Assembly (NCBI RefSeq): GCF_003855255.1
Contig: NZ_CP034072.1
Coordinates: 6,676,753-6,740,752, forward strand
Source: Mycolicibacterium nivoides
GTDB lineage: Bacteria; Actinomycetota; Actinomycetes; Mycobacteriales; Mycobacteriaceae
Length of the DNA: 64,000 nt
Direction of reading: 5' to 3'
Each line of letters begins with the position of its first letter. Within the stretch, counting starts at the first letter, position 1. The notes below the pieces were generated by a model. The model saw nothing but the letters and a program-made list of their open reading frames with translations. It was not told the DNA's origin and did not search any database. Made by a program: the position numbers and the translations under genes. Shown in pieces: positions 44,163 through 51,931 of this stretch.

Positions 44163-45341
44163 ATGCAGGTCAACAGGAAAGACGACGGTGCCGGTATGGG
44201 CCGTCGTGCCGCGTTCAAGCTCTCGCTGCTCATGACCGCAGGGTTGTCGGTGACCAGGGCGCCGGGGGCCCATGCGCAGATCGACGGGCACGGGTCCCGC
44301 TGGTCACCTGAGCGGGCGCAACGCTGGTACGCCGCGCAGGGCTGGCTGGTCGGCGCCAATTTCATTCCGTCCAACGCGGGCAATCAGCTCGAGATGTTCC
44401 AGCCGGAAACCTATGACCCGCAGCGGATCGACAATGAGCTGCGCATCGCCAGGCTGGCCGGGTTCAACACGGTGCGGGTGTTCCTGCATGACCAGCTGTG
44501 GGCCCAGGGCCGCTCGGGCTTTCAGAACCGACTGGCCCAGTTCGTTGCTCTGGCATCCAGCCACGGCATCAAGCCGCTGTTCGTGCTGTTCGATTCCTGC
44601 TGGGATCCGTTTCCCCGGTTGGGGCGCCAGCGCCGGCCACGGCCCGGGATCCACAACTCGGTATGGGTCCAGAGCCCGGGTGCGCAGAACCTCGACGATC
44701 ACCGCTACCGGCGAATGTTGCGCGAGTACGTCGTCGGCGTGATCAGCCAGTTCCGCCATGATGATCGGGTGTTGGGGTGGGACCTGTGGAATGAACCGGA
44801 CAACCCCGCGGCCAACTACCGCGAGGTGGAACGGCAGGACAAGGTCGGCCTGATCGAGAAGCTGTTGCCGGAGGTTTTCGGCTGGGCCCGTTCGGTCGAC
44901 CCCGTGCAGCCGTTGACCAGCGGTGTCTGGGACGGGGCCTGGGCCGACCCGCTGCAGCGCAGCGCGATGGCGACGATCCAACTCGACCTCTCGGATGTGC
45001 TGACCTTTCACAGCTACGACGACCCGGCCGGATTCGAGGCGCGGATCGGTGAGCTGGCACCGATGGGACGTCCGATCCTGTGCACCGAATATCTGGCCCG
45101 AGGTGAGGGCAGCACGGTCGAGGGTGTGTTGCCGATCGCCAAACGGCACAACGTCGGTGCCTACAGCTGGGGCCTGGTGGCGGGTAAGACGCAGACCTAT
45201 CTGCCGTGGGATTCCTGGGATCATCCGTACAAGACGCCCCCACCGGTGTGGTTCCATGACTTGTTCCATGCGGATGGACGGCCCTATCGGGACGGTGAGA
45301 TCCGCACGATCCGGAAACTGACCGGGCGGCCGTATCCCTGA
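44163..45341 (+). CDS. Exported GH5-like glycoside hydrolase
   Basis: The 392-residue product has an N-terminal signal with a paired-Arg start (MGRRAAFKLSLLMTAGLS). It folds as a TIM barrel of clan GH-A: WDLWNEPDN supplies the acid/base Glu and LCTEYLARG the nucleophile Glu. WSPERAQRWYAAQGWLVGANFIPSNAGNQLEMFQ is typical of bacterial GH5/cellulase-like proteins often annotated as 1,4-beta-xylanase. The start may be GTG 44160, ATG 44163 or ATG 44196. A lipoprotein gene begins 14 bp after its stop. Confidence 0.87.
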   Translation: MQVNRKDDGAGMGRRAAFKLSLLMTAGLSVTRAPGAHAQIDGHGSRWSPERAQRWYAAQGWLVGANFIPSNAGNQLEMFQPETYDPQRIDNELRIARLAGFNTVRVFLHDQLWAQGRSGFQNRLAQFVALASSHGIKPLFVLFDSCWDPFPRLGRQRRPRPGIHNSVWVQSPGAQNLDDHRYRRMLREYVVGVISQFRHDDRVLGWDLWNEPDNPAANYREVERQDKVGLIEKLLPEVFGWARSVDPVQPLTSGVWDGAWADPLQRSAMATIQLDLSDVLTFHSYDDPAGFEARIGELAPMGRPILCTEYLARGEGSTVEGVLPIAKRHNVGAYSWGLVAGKTQTYLPWDSWDHPYKTPPPVWFHDLFHADGRPYRDGEIRTIRKLTGRPYP

Positions 45342-45355
45342 CGACGGGACTGTCC

Positions 45356-45808
45356 ATGACGGGTGAGAAACGCCGTGCGACGGCGCTGTGGTTGCTGGCC
45401 GCAATCCTGCTGTTCACGACCGGGTGTGGTCCGGGACAGAGCAGGCCGGGCACGCAGGTCTCACCGGATACCGCAGCGCAATTCGGCGACGTGGTTGTCC
45501 CACCGGGTGTCGAGGTGCTGGCGGTCGACTCGGATTCGGGTATCGACACCCGGTACCGATTGGCGTTGCGGACCACGGATGCCCACTTGCCGGCATTGGT
45601 GTCGCAGTTCACCGCACAACCGCAGCCCTCGCAGATTCCGCGCACCACGCCGGTGATCGCCGGGCCGGAGTTGTCCACCGCGCCGAATCCCCTGTACGCC
45701 CAGGACCGGGTCACGACCAAGGCGGGCCGCAAGGTCCACCGCGAGATCATCGTCGACGAGCGGTCACCGGATGAGGTGTACGTGCACCTGGCGATGTACA
45801 CCACCTGA
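45356..45808 (+). CDS. Lipoprotein of unknown function
   Basis: A 150-residue protein with a lipobox (LLFTTGC) after a hydrophobic signal, so predicted to be lipid-anchored. The mature part has no recognised domain and no further Cys. It is probably co-transcribed with the GH5-like gene, suggesting a role at the same envelope site. It converges with the hydrolase gene ending at 45817. Confidence 0.75.
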   Translation: MTGEKRRATALWLLAAILLFTTGCGPGQSRPGTQVSPDTAAQFGDVVVPPGVEVLAVDSDSGIDTRYRLALRTTDAHLPALVSQFTAQPQPSQIPRTTPVIAGPELSTAPNPLYAQDRVTTKAGRKVHREIIVDERSPDEVYVHLAMYTT

Positions 45809-45816
45809 GCCTGAGG

Positions 45817-46887
45817 TCAGCGGCCACCCATCCGGCTGACGTCGGTGATCGCGGCGACGAACTGCTCGGGCGCCTCCTGGGGCACGTTGTGTCCGATGCC
45901 GTTGAGGATGCGGTGTTCGTAGGGCCCGGTGTAGAGCGCGCGGTAGCCGGCGCCGTCCTTGGCCGCGCCGTCGAAGTCGGACCCGATCGTGATGGTCGGC
46001 ACGGTGACGGGCGGCTTGGCGGCCAGCCGTGCCTCGTCGGCGTCGAAGCGGGCTTCACCGGGGGCCAGGCTGAGCCGCCACCGGTAGTTGTGCACGACGA
46101 TGGCGACGTGATCGGGGTTGTCGAACGCCGCGGCGGACAGGGCATAGGCGGCGTCGTCGAAGTGCCACAGCGGTGAGGCCTTCGTCCAGATCAACCGGTT
46201 GAACTCCTTGGTGTTCTCGCGGTAGCCGAGTTCACCGCGCGGGGTGGCGAAGTAGTACTGGTACCACCAACCCAACTCGGCTTCCGGCGCCAGCGGCTTC
46301 AAGTTGGCGGCCAGGTTGACGGTGATGTAGCCGCTGACCGCGACCAGTCCCGCGCAGCGCTGCGGCCACAGGGCGGCGACGTTGTTGGCAGTGCGTCCGC
46401 CCCAGTCGTATCCACCGAGCACCGCCTCGGGGATGTTCAGGGCGTCCATCAGCGCGATGACGTCGTGCGCCAGTGCGGCCTGCTGCCCGTTGCGCACGGT
46501 ATCGGCGGAGCGGAACCGGGTGGACCCGAAGCCGCGCAGGTGGGGCACGATGACGCGGAAGCCCTGATCGGCGAGCAGAGCCGAGGCGTCGGCATAGCTG
46601 TGGATGTCGTAGGGCCAGCCGTGCAGCAGGATCACCGGCTGTCCGTCCGCCGGACCGGCCTCGGTGTAGCCGACGTTGAGTTCGCCGGCGTCGATCTGCT
46701 TGACCGGGTTCATGGTGTGCGACGGCTTCGATGGGGCCCCAGTCGGCGGCCCCGGCGACGGCGCGGGTGAGGTGCCGCAGGCGGCGAGCGTGGCCGCCCC
46801 GGCGGCGGCCGCCGTGAGGAAGCCGAAGTTCCTTCTGCTCAAACCATTCACCGTTGCTGCTCCTTCTCGCGGGGTCTCGGTGTCCAT
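45817..46887 (-). CDS. Tat-exported lipoprotein alpha/beta hydrolase (epoxide-hydrolase-like)
   Basis: The 356-residue product has a twin-arginine signal (LSRRNFGFLTAAAAGAATLAACG) ending in a lipobox Cys. The hydrolase core has an oxyanion motif LLHGWPYD and nucleophile elbow GGYDWGG, where Asp rather than Ser is the nucleophile. This is typical of epoxide hydrolases and haloalkane dehalogenases. A late His (GIGHNVPQEAPE) completes the triad. GTG 46851 is an alternative start. It is divergent from a LysR regulator that may control it. Confidence 0.88.
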   Translation of the reverse strand: MDTETPREGAATVNGLSRRNFGFLTAAAAGAATLAACGTSPAPSPGPPTGAPSKPSHTMNPVKQIDAGELNVGYTEAGPADGQPVILLHGWPYDIHSYADASALLADQGFRVIVPHLRGFGSTRFRSADTVRNGQQAALAHDVIALMDALNIPEAVLGGYDWGGRTANNVAALWPQRCAGLVAVSGYITVNLAANLKPLAPEAELGWWYQYYFATPRGELGYRENTKEFNRLIWTKASPLWHFDDAAYALSAAAFDNPDHVAIVVHNYRWRLSLAPGEARFDADEARLAAKPPVTVPTITIGSDFDGAAKDGAGYRALYTGPYEHRILNGIGHNVPQEAPEQFVAAITDVSRMGGR

Positions 46888-46905
46888 CTCACCCGTCCGG
46901 ACACA

Positions 46906-46922
46906 TCAAGTCCAACGATTGA
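46906..46922. promoter_or_regulatory. Candidate LysR-type binding site
   Basis: TCAA (46906-46909) and TTGA (46919-46922) are separated by 9 nt, giving a T-N11-A dyad in the 75-bp gap between the hydrolase gene and the LysR gene. LysR proteins typically bind such dyads between divergent genes. Confidence 0.55.
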
Positions 46923-46962
46923 ATGTGATGAGGCCCATCGACAGGATAGATAGGCTGACGCC

Positions 46963-47859
46963 GTGGAGTTACGACAGATCGAACACTTCATCGCCGTGGC
47001 CGGCGAGATGAGTTTCACCCGCGCCGCCGAGCGGGCGCATGTCGTGCAGTCGGCGTTGTCGACCTCGATTGCGAAGCTGGAACGTGAACTCGGCGTGGAG
47101 CTGTTCGACCGGTCGCGGCAACGGATCAGCCTGACCGCCGCGGGGGAGGCCTTCCGGTCGCATGCCTACGAGGTGCTGCACGCGGCCCGTGCGGCGGCCG
47201 AATCTGCCGGTCAGTTCCGCGGGTCTCTCATGGGAACAGTCGAATTCGGCTCGTTGATCTCGTATGGGCCGGTCGATGTCGGCGGTGCCCTCGGCGACTT
47301 CCACCGTGCCCACCCGTTCGTCAGGCTGCGGTTGAGGCTGAGCCAATCGGGTGCCTCGGCCTATCTGGCAGCACTCCTGGAGGGCTCGCTGGATCTGGCC
47401 CTGGTCTCGCTGCCCAACCGGTTCCCGGCGCAGCTGGACATGAAGCTGCTGTTCGAGGAGCCGATGGTGTTCGTCTGCCGCGACGACCACGCCCTGGCGC
47501 GTCGTCGCCGTCTGGAGCTGGGGGACCTGGCCGGCGAGGAGCTCGTCGGCTTCCCACCGGAGTTCGGGCTGCGACGCCTGATGGACGAGGCGTTTCACCG
47601 TGCCGGTGTGCAACCGCAGACGCAGTACGAGGTTCCGGCCGGGTTCGCCGCGATCGCCGAACTGGTCGGCAACGGACTGGGCACCGCCTTCATGCCGGCG
47701 TCCGAGGCGCGCCGCTACGGCGATCTGGGGACCGTTGTGCTGCGCGACCCGCCGGTATGGCAGGTCTATCTCGCCGCGCCGCCGGTCGAGCGGATGACAC
47801 CGGCCGCGGCGCGGCTGGCCGAAACCCTGCTCGACGCCGCGGCTTCCGTGTCCGGCTAA
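46963..47859 (+). CDS. LysR-family transcriptional regulator
   Basis: The 298-residue protein starts at GTG 46963. An N-terminal winged helix (LRQIEHFIAVAGEMSFTRAAERAHVVQSALSTSIAKLERELGVELFDR) is followed by a periplasmic-binding-protein-like ligand domain. It most likely regulates the divergent exported epoxide-hydrolase-like gene. Its stop overlaps the convergent VOC gene by 4 bp. Confidence 0.93.
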   Translation: MELRQIEHFIAVAGEMSFTRAAERAHVVQSALSTSIAKLERELGVELFDRSRQRISLTAAGEAFRSHAYEVLHAARAAAESAGQFRGSLMGTVEFGSLISYGPVDVGGALGDFHRAHPFVRLRLRLSQSGASAYLAALLEGSLDLALVSLPNRFPAQLDMKLLFEEPMVFVCRDDHALARRRRLELGDLAGEELVGFPPEFGLRRLMDEAFHRAGVQPQTQYEVPAGFAAIAELVGNGLGTAFMPASEARRYGDLGTVVLRDPPVWQVYLAAPPVERMTPAAARLAETLLDAAASVSG

Positions 47860-48209
47860 CGGGCCAGCGGGCTGTAGAACACCAGGCCGTTGCCCTTGTT
47901 GTCGTAGACCACGGCCCGGCGCTCGTGGGCATCGTCGTACGGGTGCTTGATGATTCCGCCGCCGCTCTCCTCGATGGCCTTGGCCGCACCGTCCACATCG
48001 GCGGTCTTGATCCCGACGACGACCTGCCCGGGGATCGGGTGATCCGCCGAAGTGGCCAGAGCGAGAGTCAGCGATCCACCGTCGAGCGCGGCGAAGTGGG
48101 CGCCATCGCGGAACTTCAGCGGCATTCCCAGCGTCTCGGTGTAGAAGCGGATCGACTCATCCAGGTCGTCGGTCGAGAGAATGATCATCCGCACGTCGTG
48201 GTCGCTCAT
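47856..48209 (-). CDS. VOC-superfamily (glyoxalase/dioxygenase-fold) protein
   Basis: From ATG 48209 (AGGAGGG 6 nt upstream) the product is 117 residues. It has the vicinal-oxygen-chelate pattern: ILSTDDLDESIRFYTETLGMPLKFRDG at the start and RAVVYDNKGNGLVFYSPL at the end. The family includes glyoxalases, dioxygenases and antibiotic-binding proteins. The usual metal ligands are not all obvious, so binding rather than catalysis is possible. Confidence 0.85.
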   Translation of the reverse strand: MSDHDVRMIILSTDDLDESIRFYTETLGMPLKFRDGAHFAALDGGSLTLALATSADHPIPGQVVVGIKTADVDGAAKAIEESGGGIIKHPYDDAHERRAVVYDNKGNGLVFYSPLAR

Positions 48210-48306
48210 CAGTGCCCTCCTATGGCTGAACGGTTTCAGGTTAGGGGCTGCACGGGTGCGGACATAGAGTCCTTGGTCCATCCGGGTCCCTTGACCACTA
48301 CCAGTT

Positions 48307-49227
48307 CTACGGAACCTTCGGTTTGATCTCCTCTATCACCCACTGGGCATAGTCGAGATATTCGGCGACACCGCTGACGGCGGGCAGCGGCACGGCGCTG
48401 ACCGTGACTCCCTGTTCCCCGAGCCAACACAACCGGTCGACGATTTCCTGCGCGCTCATCCCGGACCGGGCATCGGGGTCCTCGCGTACGGCATGCCCCT
48501 CGCCGACGCGCCTGGTCGCCATCCCGTGTACGACGTCGAAGTCCCGTCCGTCGTAATCCGGTTGGGACTTGATGAACTCGATCCGCTCGGCCAGTTGTTC
48601 CGGAGGGGTGAGAAACGACCACCATCCGGTGGCATGCTTCGCGGCGCGCCGTAGCGCCCCGTCGGCGTCCCCCCCGATCCACACCGGAAGGTGCGGTTTC
48701 TGAATCGGTTTGGGCTCGAAAGCGATGTCGTCGAAGGCCACGTATCGGCCTTCGAACCGTGGGGTTTCGCTGGTCCAGAGTTCGATGATGGCAGCCAGGT
48801 ACTCGTCGGCAATCCGTCCCCGTTCGTGAAAAGGAACGCCGAGTAGTTCGAATTCCCGCTGCAGCCAACCGACTCCGAAAGTGACCATCATCCGCCCACT
48901 GCTCATCCAGTCGGCGGTTGCCAGTGACTTGGCGAGGACGAGCGGATGCTGGAGTGGCAGCACCGTGATGCAGGAGTTGAGCCGTATCCGTGAGGTGGCA
49001 CCCGCGAGGTAGGCCTGCGCGGCGGTGGACTGCAGATAGTGCGGTCCGGACAACTCGACGTGTTCGCGCGGGATGGCGAAATGTTCGGGCACGGCGATCA
49101 TGTCGTAGCCCAGCTCGTCGGCCCGCTTCGCCATGCGGGTCTGATCGGCGCCGGTGACTTCGGCCTCCCATGGCTGCATCGTCGCCTTGAGTCGCAGTGT
49201 GTGCGGCAGGTTGAAGATGAATTTCAC
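48307..49227 (-). CDS. LLM-class F420-dependent oxidoreductase
   Basis: The start is set at GTG 49227, opening MKFIFNLPHTLRLK; the much longer open frame upstream runs antisense to an SDR gene. The 306-residue TIM-barrel protein has the luciferase-like signatures RMAKRADELGYDMIAVPEHF, TSRIRLNSCITVLPLQHP and TFGVGWLQREFELLGVPFHERG. Mycobacterial members use cofactor F420. Substrate unknown. It is divergent from the SDR at 49339, with which it may share a palindromic operator. Confidence 0.88.
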   Translation of the reverse strand: MKFIFNLPHTLRLKATMQPWEAEVTGADQTRMAKRADELGYDMIAVPEHFAIPREHVELSGPHYLQSTAAQAYLAGATSRIRLNSCITVLPLQHPLVLAKSLATADWMSSGRMMVTFGVGWLQREFELLGVPFHERGRIADEYLAAIIELWTSETPRFEGRYVAFDDIAFEPKPIQKPHLPVWIGGDADGALRRAAKHATGWWSFLTPPEQLAERIEFIKSQPDYDGRDFDVVHGMATRRVGEGHAVREDPDARSGMSAQEIVDRLCWLGEQGVTVSAVPLPAVSGVAEYLDYAQWVIEEIKPKVP

Positions 49228-49266
49228 CTGGTCTCCGTTCCGTCTTGCCGGGGCCGACGTGCAGGA

Positions 49267-49282
49267 CTCTACATATATAGAG
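49267..49282. promoter_or_regulatory. Candidate palindromic operator between LLM and SDR genes
   Basis: CTCTA (49267-49271) and TAGAG (49278-49282) flank an AT-rich centre. The site lies 40 bp upstream of the LLM start and 57 bp upstream of the SDR start. The TetR encoded at the 3' end of the SDR gene is the likely binder. Confidence 0.55.
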
Positions 49283-49338
49283 ACTTTGTGGGGTAGGTTG
49301 TTCCAGATCAGGCCAACCACGGGAGACCTCGCCAAACG

Positions 49339-50118
49339 ATGACGCTGCAATTCGATCTGTCGAACCGCCGGGTGTTGATCACCGGTGCCGGACAGGGTGT
49401 CGGCCGGGGACTTGCCGATGCTTTCGCCGCGGCCGGTGCCACTGTGCTGGTCAATGACCTCCGAGGCGAGCGGGCCGAGGCTGTGGCCACAGAGCTGCGG
49501 GACGCGGGCGGCGATGCGCTGGCGGTGCCGTTCGACGTCACCGACTACGAAGCGGTCACGCAGGCGATCACGAAGGCCGGGCCCGCCGACATCCTGGTCA
49601 ACAACGCGGGCAACGCCGGGGCCGACGGATTCGCCGCCCGGATGCCTTTCGCGGACACCACCCCTGCGGATTGGGACCCGTTCCTGCAGGTGAATCTGTA
49701 TGGGGTACTGCACTGCACGCGGGCAGCGTTGCCGACGATGGTGGAGCGGCAATGGGGCCGGGTCGTGACGATCGTGTCGGATGCCGGACGGACCGGAGAT
49801 GCCAGCGGTGCGGTGTACGCGGCGGCCAAGGCCGGAGCCGCGGGACTGACGCGGTCGATCGCCTTGGAGAACGGCCGCTACGGCATCACCGCCAACAACA
49901 TCGCGTTGGGCACCATGCGCACACCGCTGACCGAACCGCTGTGGGCTGAGATGGGCGACTCCCCGCAGGCCAAGGCGATCCTGTCGCGCTACCCGATCCG
50001 CAGGCCCGGCCTGCCCGAGGACGTCGCCTACCTCGCGGTGCTGCTGGCCAGCGACCACGGCTCCTGGATCACCGGCCAGACGCTACCGGTCAACGGCGGC
50101 TACTCCTTCGCGATGTGA
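49339..50118 (+). CDS. Short-chain dehydrogenase/reductase (FabG-like)
   Basis: The 259-residue protein has TGAGQGVG for the cofactor, NNAGNAG, a catalytic Ser in VSDAG and YAAAK with Tyr and Lys. The C-terminal LASDHGSWITGQTLPVNGGYSF is the classical SDR ending. Such proteins are often 3-hydroxyacyl-CoA or ketone reductases. Its 3' end overlaps the convergent tetR gene by 36 bp, so transcription of the two genes may interfere. Confidence 0.9.
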   Translation: MTLQFDLSNRRVLITGAGQGVGRGLADAFAAAGATVLVNDLRGERAEAVATELRDAGGDALAVPFDVTDYEAVTQAITKAGPADILVNNAGNAGADGFAARMPFADTTPADWDPFLQVNLYGVLHCTRAALPTMVERQWGRVVTIVSDAGRTGDASGAVYAAAKAGAAGLTRSIALENGRYGITANNIALGTMRTPLTEPLWAEMGDSPQAKAILSRYPIRRPGLPEDVAYLAVLLASDHGSWITGQTLPVNGGYSFAM

Positions 50119-50718
50119 GGCGGCCGGTGCCGCCGCGACGATCGCGGTGATGATGCCGTGCAATTCCTCGTCGGAGTTGATCGTGCGGTCGCCGCGAGCC
50201 AGGGCCAGCATCAGTCCGCTGATGAAAGTCAGCAGTACATAGGACTTTTCATCGATCAGGCCCGGGTCGGTATCGGACGGGCAGAGTGCGACCACCACGT
50301 TTCGGTGCAGCTCGAAGAACCGCTGCTGGTTGTGGCTGAACGCCTCGGCCAGGCCGGCGTCCCGGCTGGACGGCATCACCAGCTCGTAGCGGGCCTTGCT
50401 CCGCACCAGGCGCGCACCGGTTCCGGAGCGGATGACCAGGCGGGCCAGCCCGACCGCTGGTGACGGGCCGTCGCCGCCGTTGTCCGATCGGGTGGCCGCG
50501 GTGAGATCGGCCAGGTCGAGATCGGCGATGCGGTTGGCGGCCGCACGGATCAACGCCGAACTGGTGCGGAAGTAGAACGACGTGGTCCCGTCGGCAACCC
50601 CGGCCTTGCGGTCGACCTTCAGGTGGGTGACACCCTTGATGCCCTCACGGGCGAGCAGAGCGATTGCCGCATCGCACAATTCGCGTCGACGTTGCTCGGG
50701 GTTCTGTTTACCTCCCAT
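50083..50718 (-). CDS. TetR-family transcriptional regulator
   Basis: The 211-residue protein has an N-terminal HTH (RRRELCDAAIALLAREGIKGVTHLKVDRKAGVADGTTSFYFRTSSALIRAAANRI) and a helical ligand domain. It lies in tail-to-tail overlap with the SDR gene and could repress the SDR/LLM pair through the palindrome at 49267. It is 7 bp downstream of the flavin monooxygenase gene on the same strand, so it may instead be the third gene of the helR operon. Confidence 0.88.
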   Translation of the reverse strand: MGGKQNPEQRRRELCDAAIALLAREGIKGVTHLKVDRKAGVADGTTSFYFRTSSALIRAAANRIADLDLADLTAATRSDNGGDGPSPAVGLARLVIRSGTGARLVRSKARYELVMPSSRDAGLAEAFSHNQQRFFELHRNVVVALCPSDTDPGLIDEKSYVLLTFISGLMLALARGDRTINSDEELHGIITAIVAAAPAASHREGVAAVDR

Positions 50719-50725
50719 GCTGGAC

Positions 50726-51931
50726 CTAACGGCGGGCCGGCTCGGGCACGTGTTCCGGACGGACCCCGGTGCCCACCAGGTAGGCGGGGATCGCGGTGAG
50801 CTGGGGGAACCGGCGCACGATGCTCACCAGTGCCCCGGGTGGGGTGACCTCGGCGCCCGCCATCACCGGCGCCATCACCTGACGATGCAGGATCCGTTGA
50901 AAGCCCTGGGTAACGGCGGTCGGCAGGGTGCGCTGGCGCTGCACGGCGGCCAGGTCGGACTCGGTCACCCGGTGCTCGCGCAGCGGCTGGTACAGCAGGC
51001 GGGCGGCCGCGGCGGCGTCCTGGATCGCGACGTTGATACCGACCCCACCCACGGGCGACATGGCATGTGCGGCATCGCCGATGCACAGCACACCGTCGCG
51101 ATGCCACCGCGGCAGGCGGTTGAGCTGGACGTCGAGATGTTTGACGTCGTCCCACGAGGTGAGTGTGTCCACGTCGGCCTCGGGGATCAGCCCGGCCAGC
51201 TCCGCGCGGAACGCGTCCAGCCCACGGGCCCGCAGCCCGGCGTCGCTGCCCTTCGGGATCAGGTAGGCGACCTGGAAGTAGCCCGTGCGGGGAATCATGA
51301 TCAGCGCGCGTCCGGGTGCCGTGCGCGGGATCAGCGAGTACTGGCCGTCCTCGGTGCGCGGCAACCGGAACCACCACACGTCGAAGGGCACCGGGTAGTC
51401 CCGGGTGGTCAGCCCGGCCTCCCGCCTGACCACCGACGTACGGCCGTCGCAGGCCACGGTGAGCTCGGCGCGCAGCTCACCGTCGCCGTCGGGACCGGTG
51501 TAGCGCACCCCGGTGATCCGCTCGCCCTCGCGCAGCAGCCCGGTCACCTCGGTCCGCATGAGCAGCGTGAAGTTGGGTTCACCGCGGCCCGCATCGGCCA
51601 GCAGGTCGAGGAAGTCCCACTGCGGCACCATCGCCACGTACGGGTGAGGCTGGCGCAGCCGCCGGAAGTCGACGAGCGTCACCGGCTGACCGCCGACCGG
51701 GAACTGGGCCTTCTCCACCTTGCTGTAGCCGATCTTGCTGAACTCGCCGAAGAGCCCCAGCTCATCGAGCATGCGCATGGTGCTCGGATGCACTGTGTCA
51801 CCGCGGAAATCGCGCAGGAAGTCGGCGTGCTTCTCCATGACGGTGACCGCCACCCCGCACCGCGCCAGGATCAGGCCGAGCATCATCCCGGCGGGACCGC
51901 CGCCGACGATCGCACATGTGGTGTCAGACAT
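50726..51931 (-). CDS. Group A flavoprotein monooxygenase downstream of helR
   Basis: The 401-residue FAD enzyme has GGGPAGMMLGLILA (dinucleotide-binding), the central ACDGRTSVVRR (DG motif) and CIGDAAHAMSPVGGVGIN (FAD ribityl GD motif), as in PHBH-type hydroxylases. It lacks the C-terminal thioredoxin-like domain of larger aromatic hydroxylases such as the rifampicin monooxygenase Rox. ATG 51931 overlaps the helR stop by 8 bp, so it is translated from the same mRNA and should be induced with helR. A drug-modifying role is inferred from context only. Confidence 0.88.
   Translation of the reverse strand: MSDTTCAIVGGGPAGMMLGLILARCGVAVTVMEKHADFLRDFRGDTVHPSTMRMLDELGLFGEFSKIGYSKVEKAQFPVGGQPVTLVDFRRLRQPHPYVAMVPQWDFLDLLADAGRGEPNFTLLMRTEVTGLLREGERITGVRYTGPDGDGELRAELTVACDGRTSVVRREAGLTTRDYPVPFDVWWFRLPRTEDGQYSLIPRTAPGRALIMIPRTGYFQVAYLIPKGSDAGLRARGLDAFRAELAGLIPEADVDTLTSWDDVKHLDVQLNRLPRWHRDGVLCIGDAAHAMSPVGGVGINVAIQDAAAAARLLYQPLREHRVTESDLAAVQRQRTLPTAVTQGFQRILHRQVMAPVMAGAEVTPPGALVSIVRRFPQLTAIPAYLVGTGVRPEHVPEPARR

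Noticed and set aside
49228..50058. Upstream extension of the LLM reading frame
   Set aside because: It runs antisense through the SDR gene. The LLM domain starts exactly at GTG 49227 with a ribosome-binding site.
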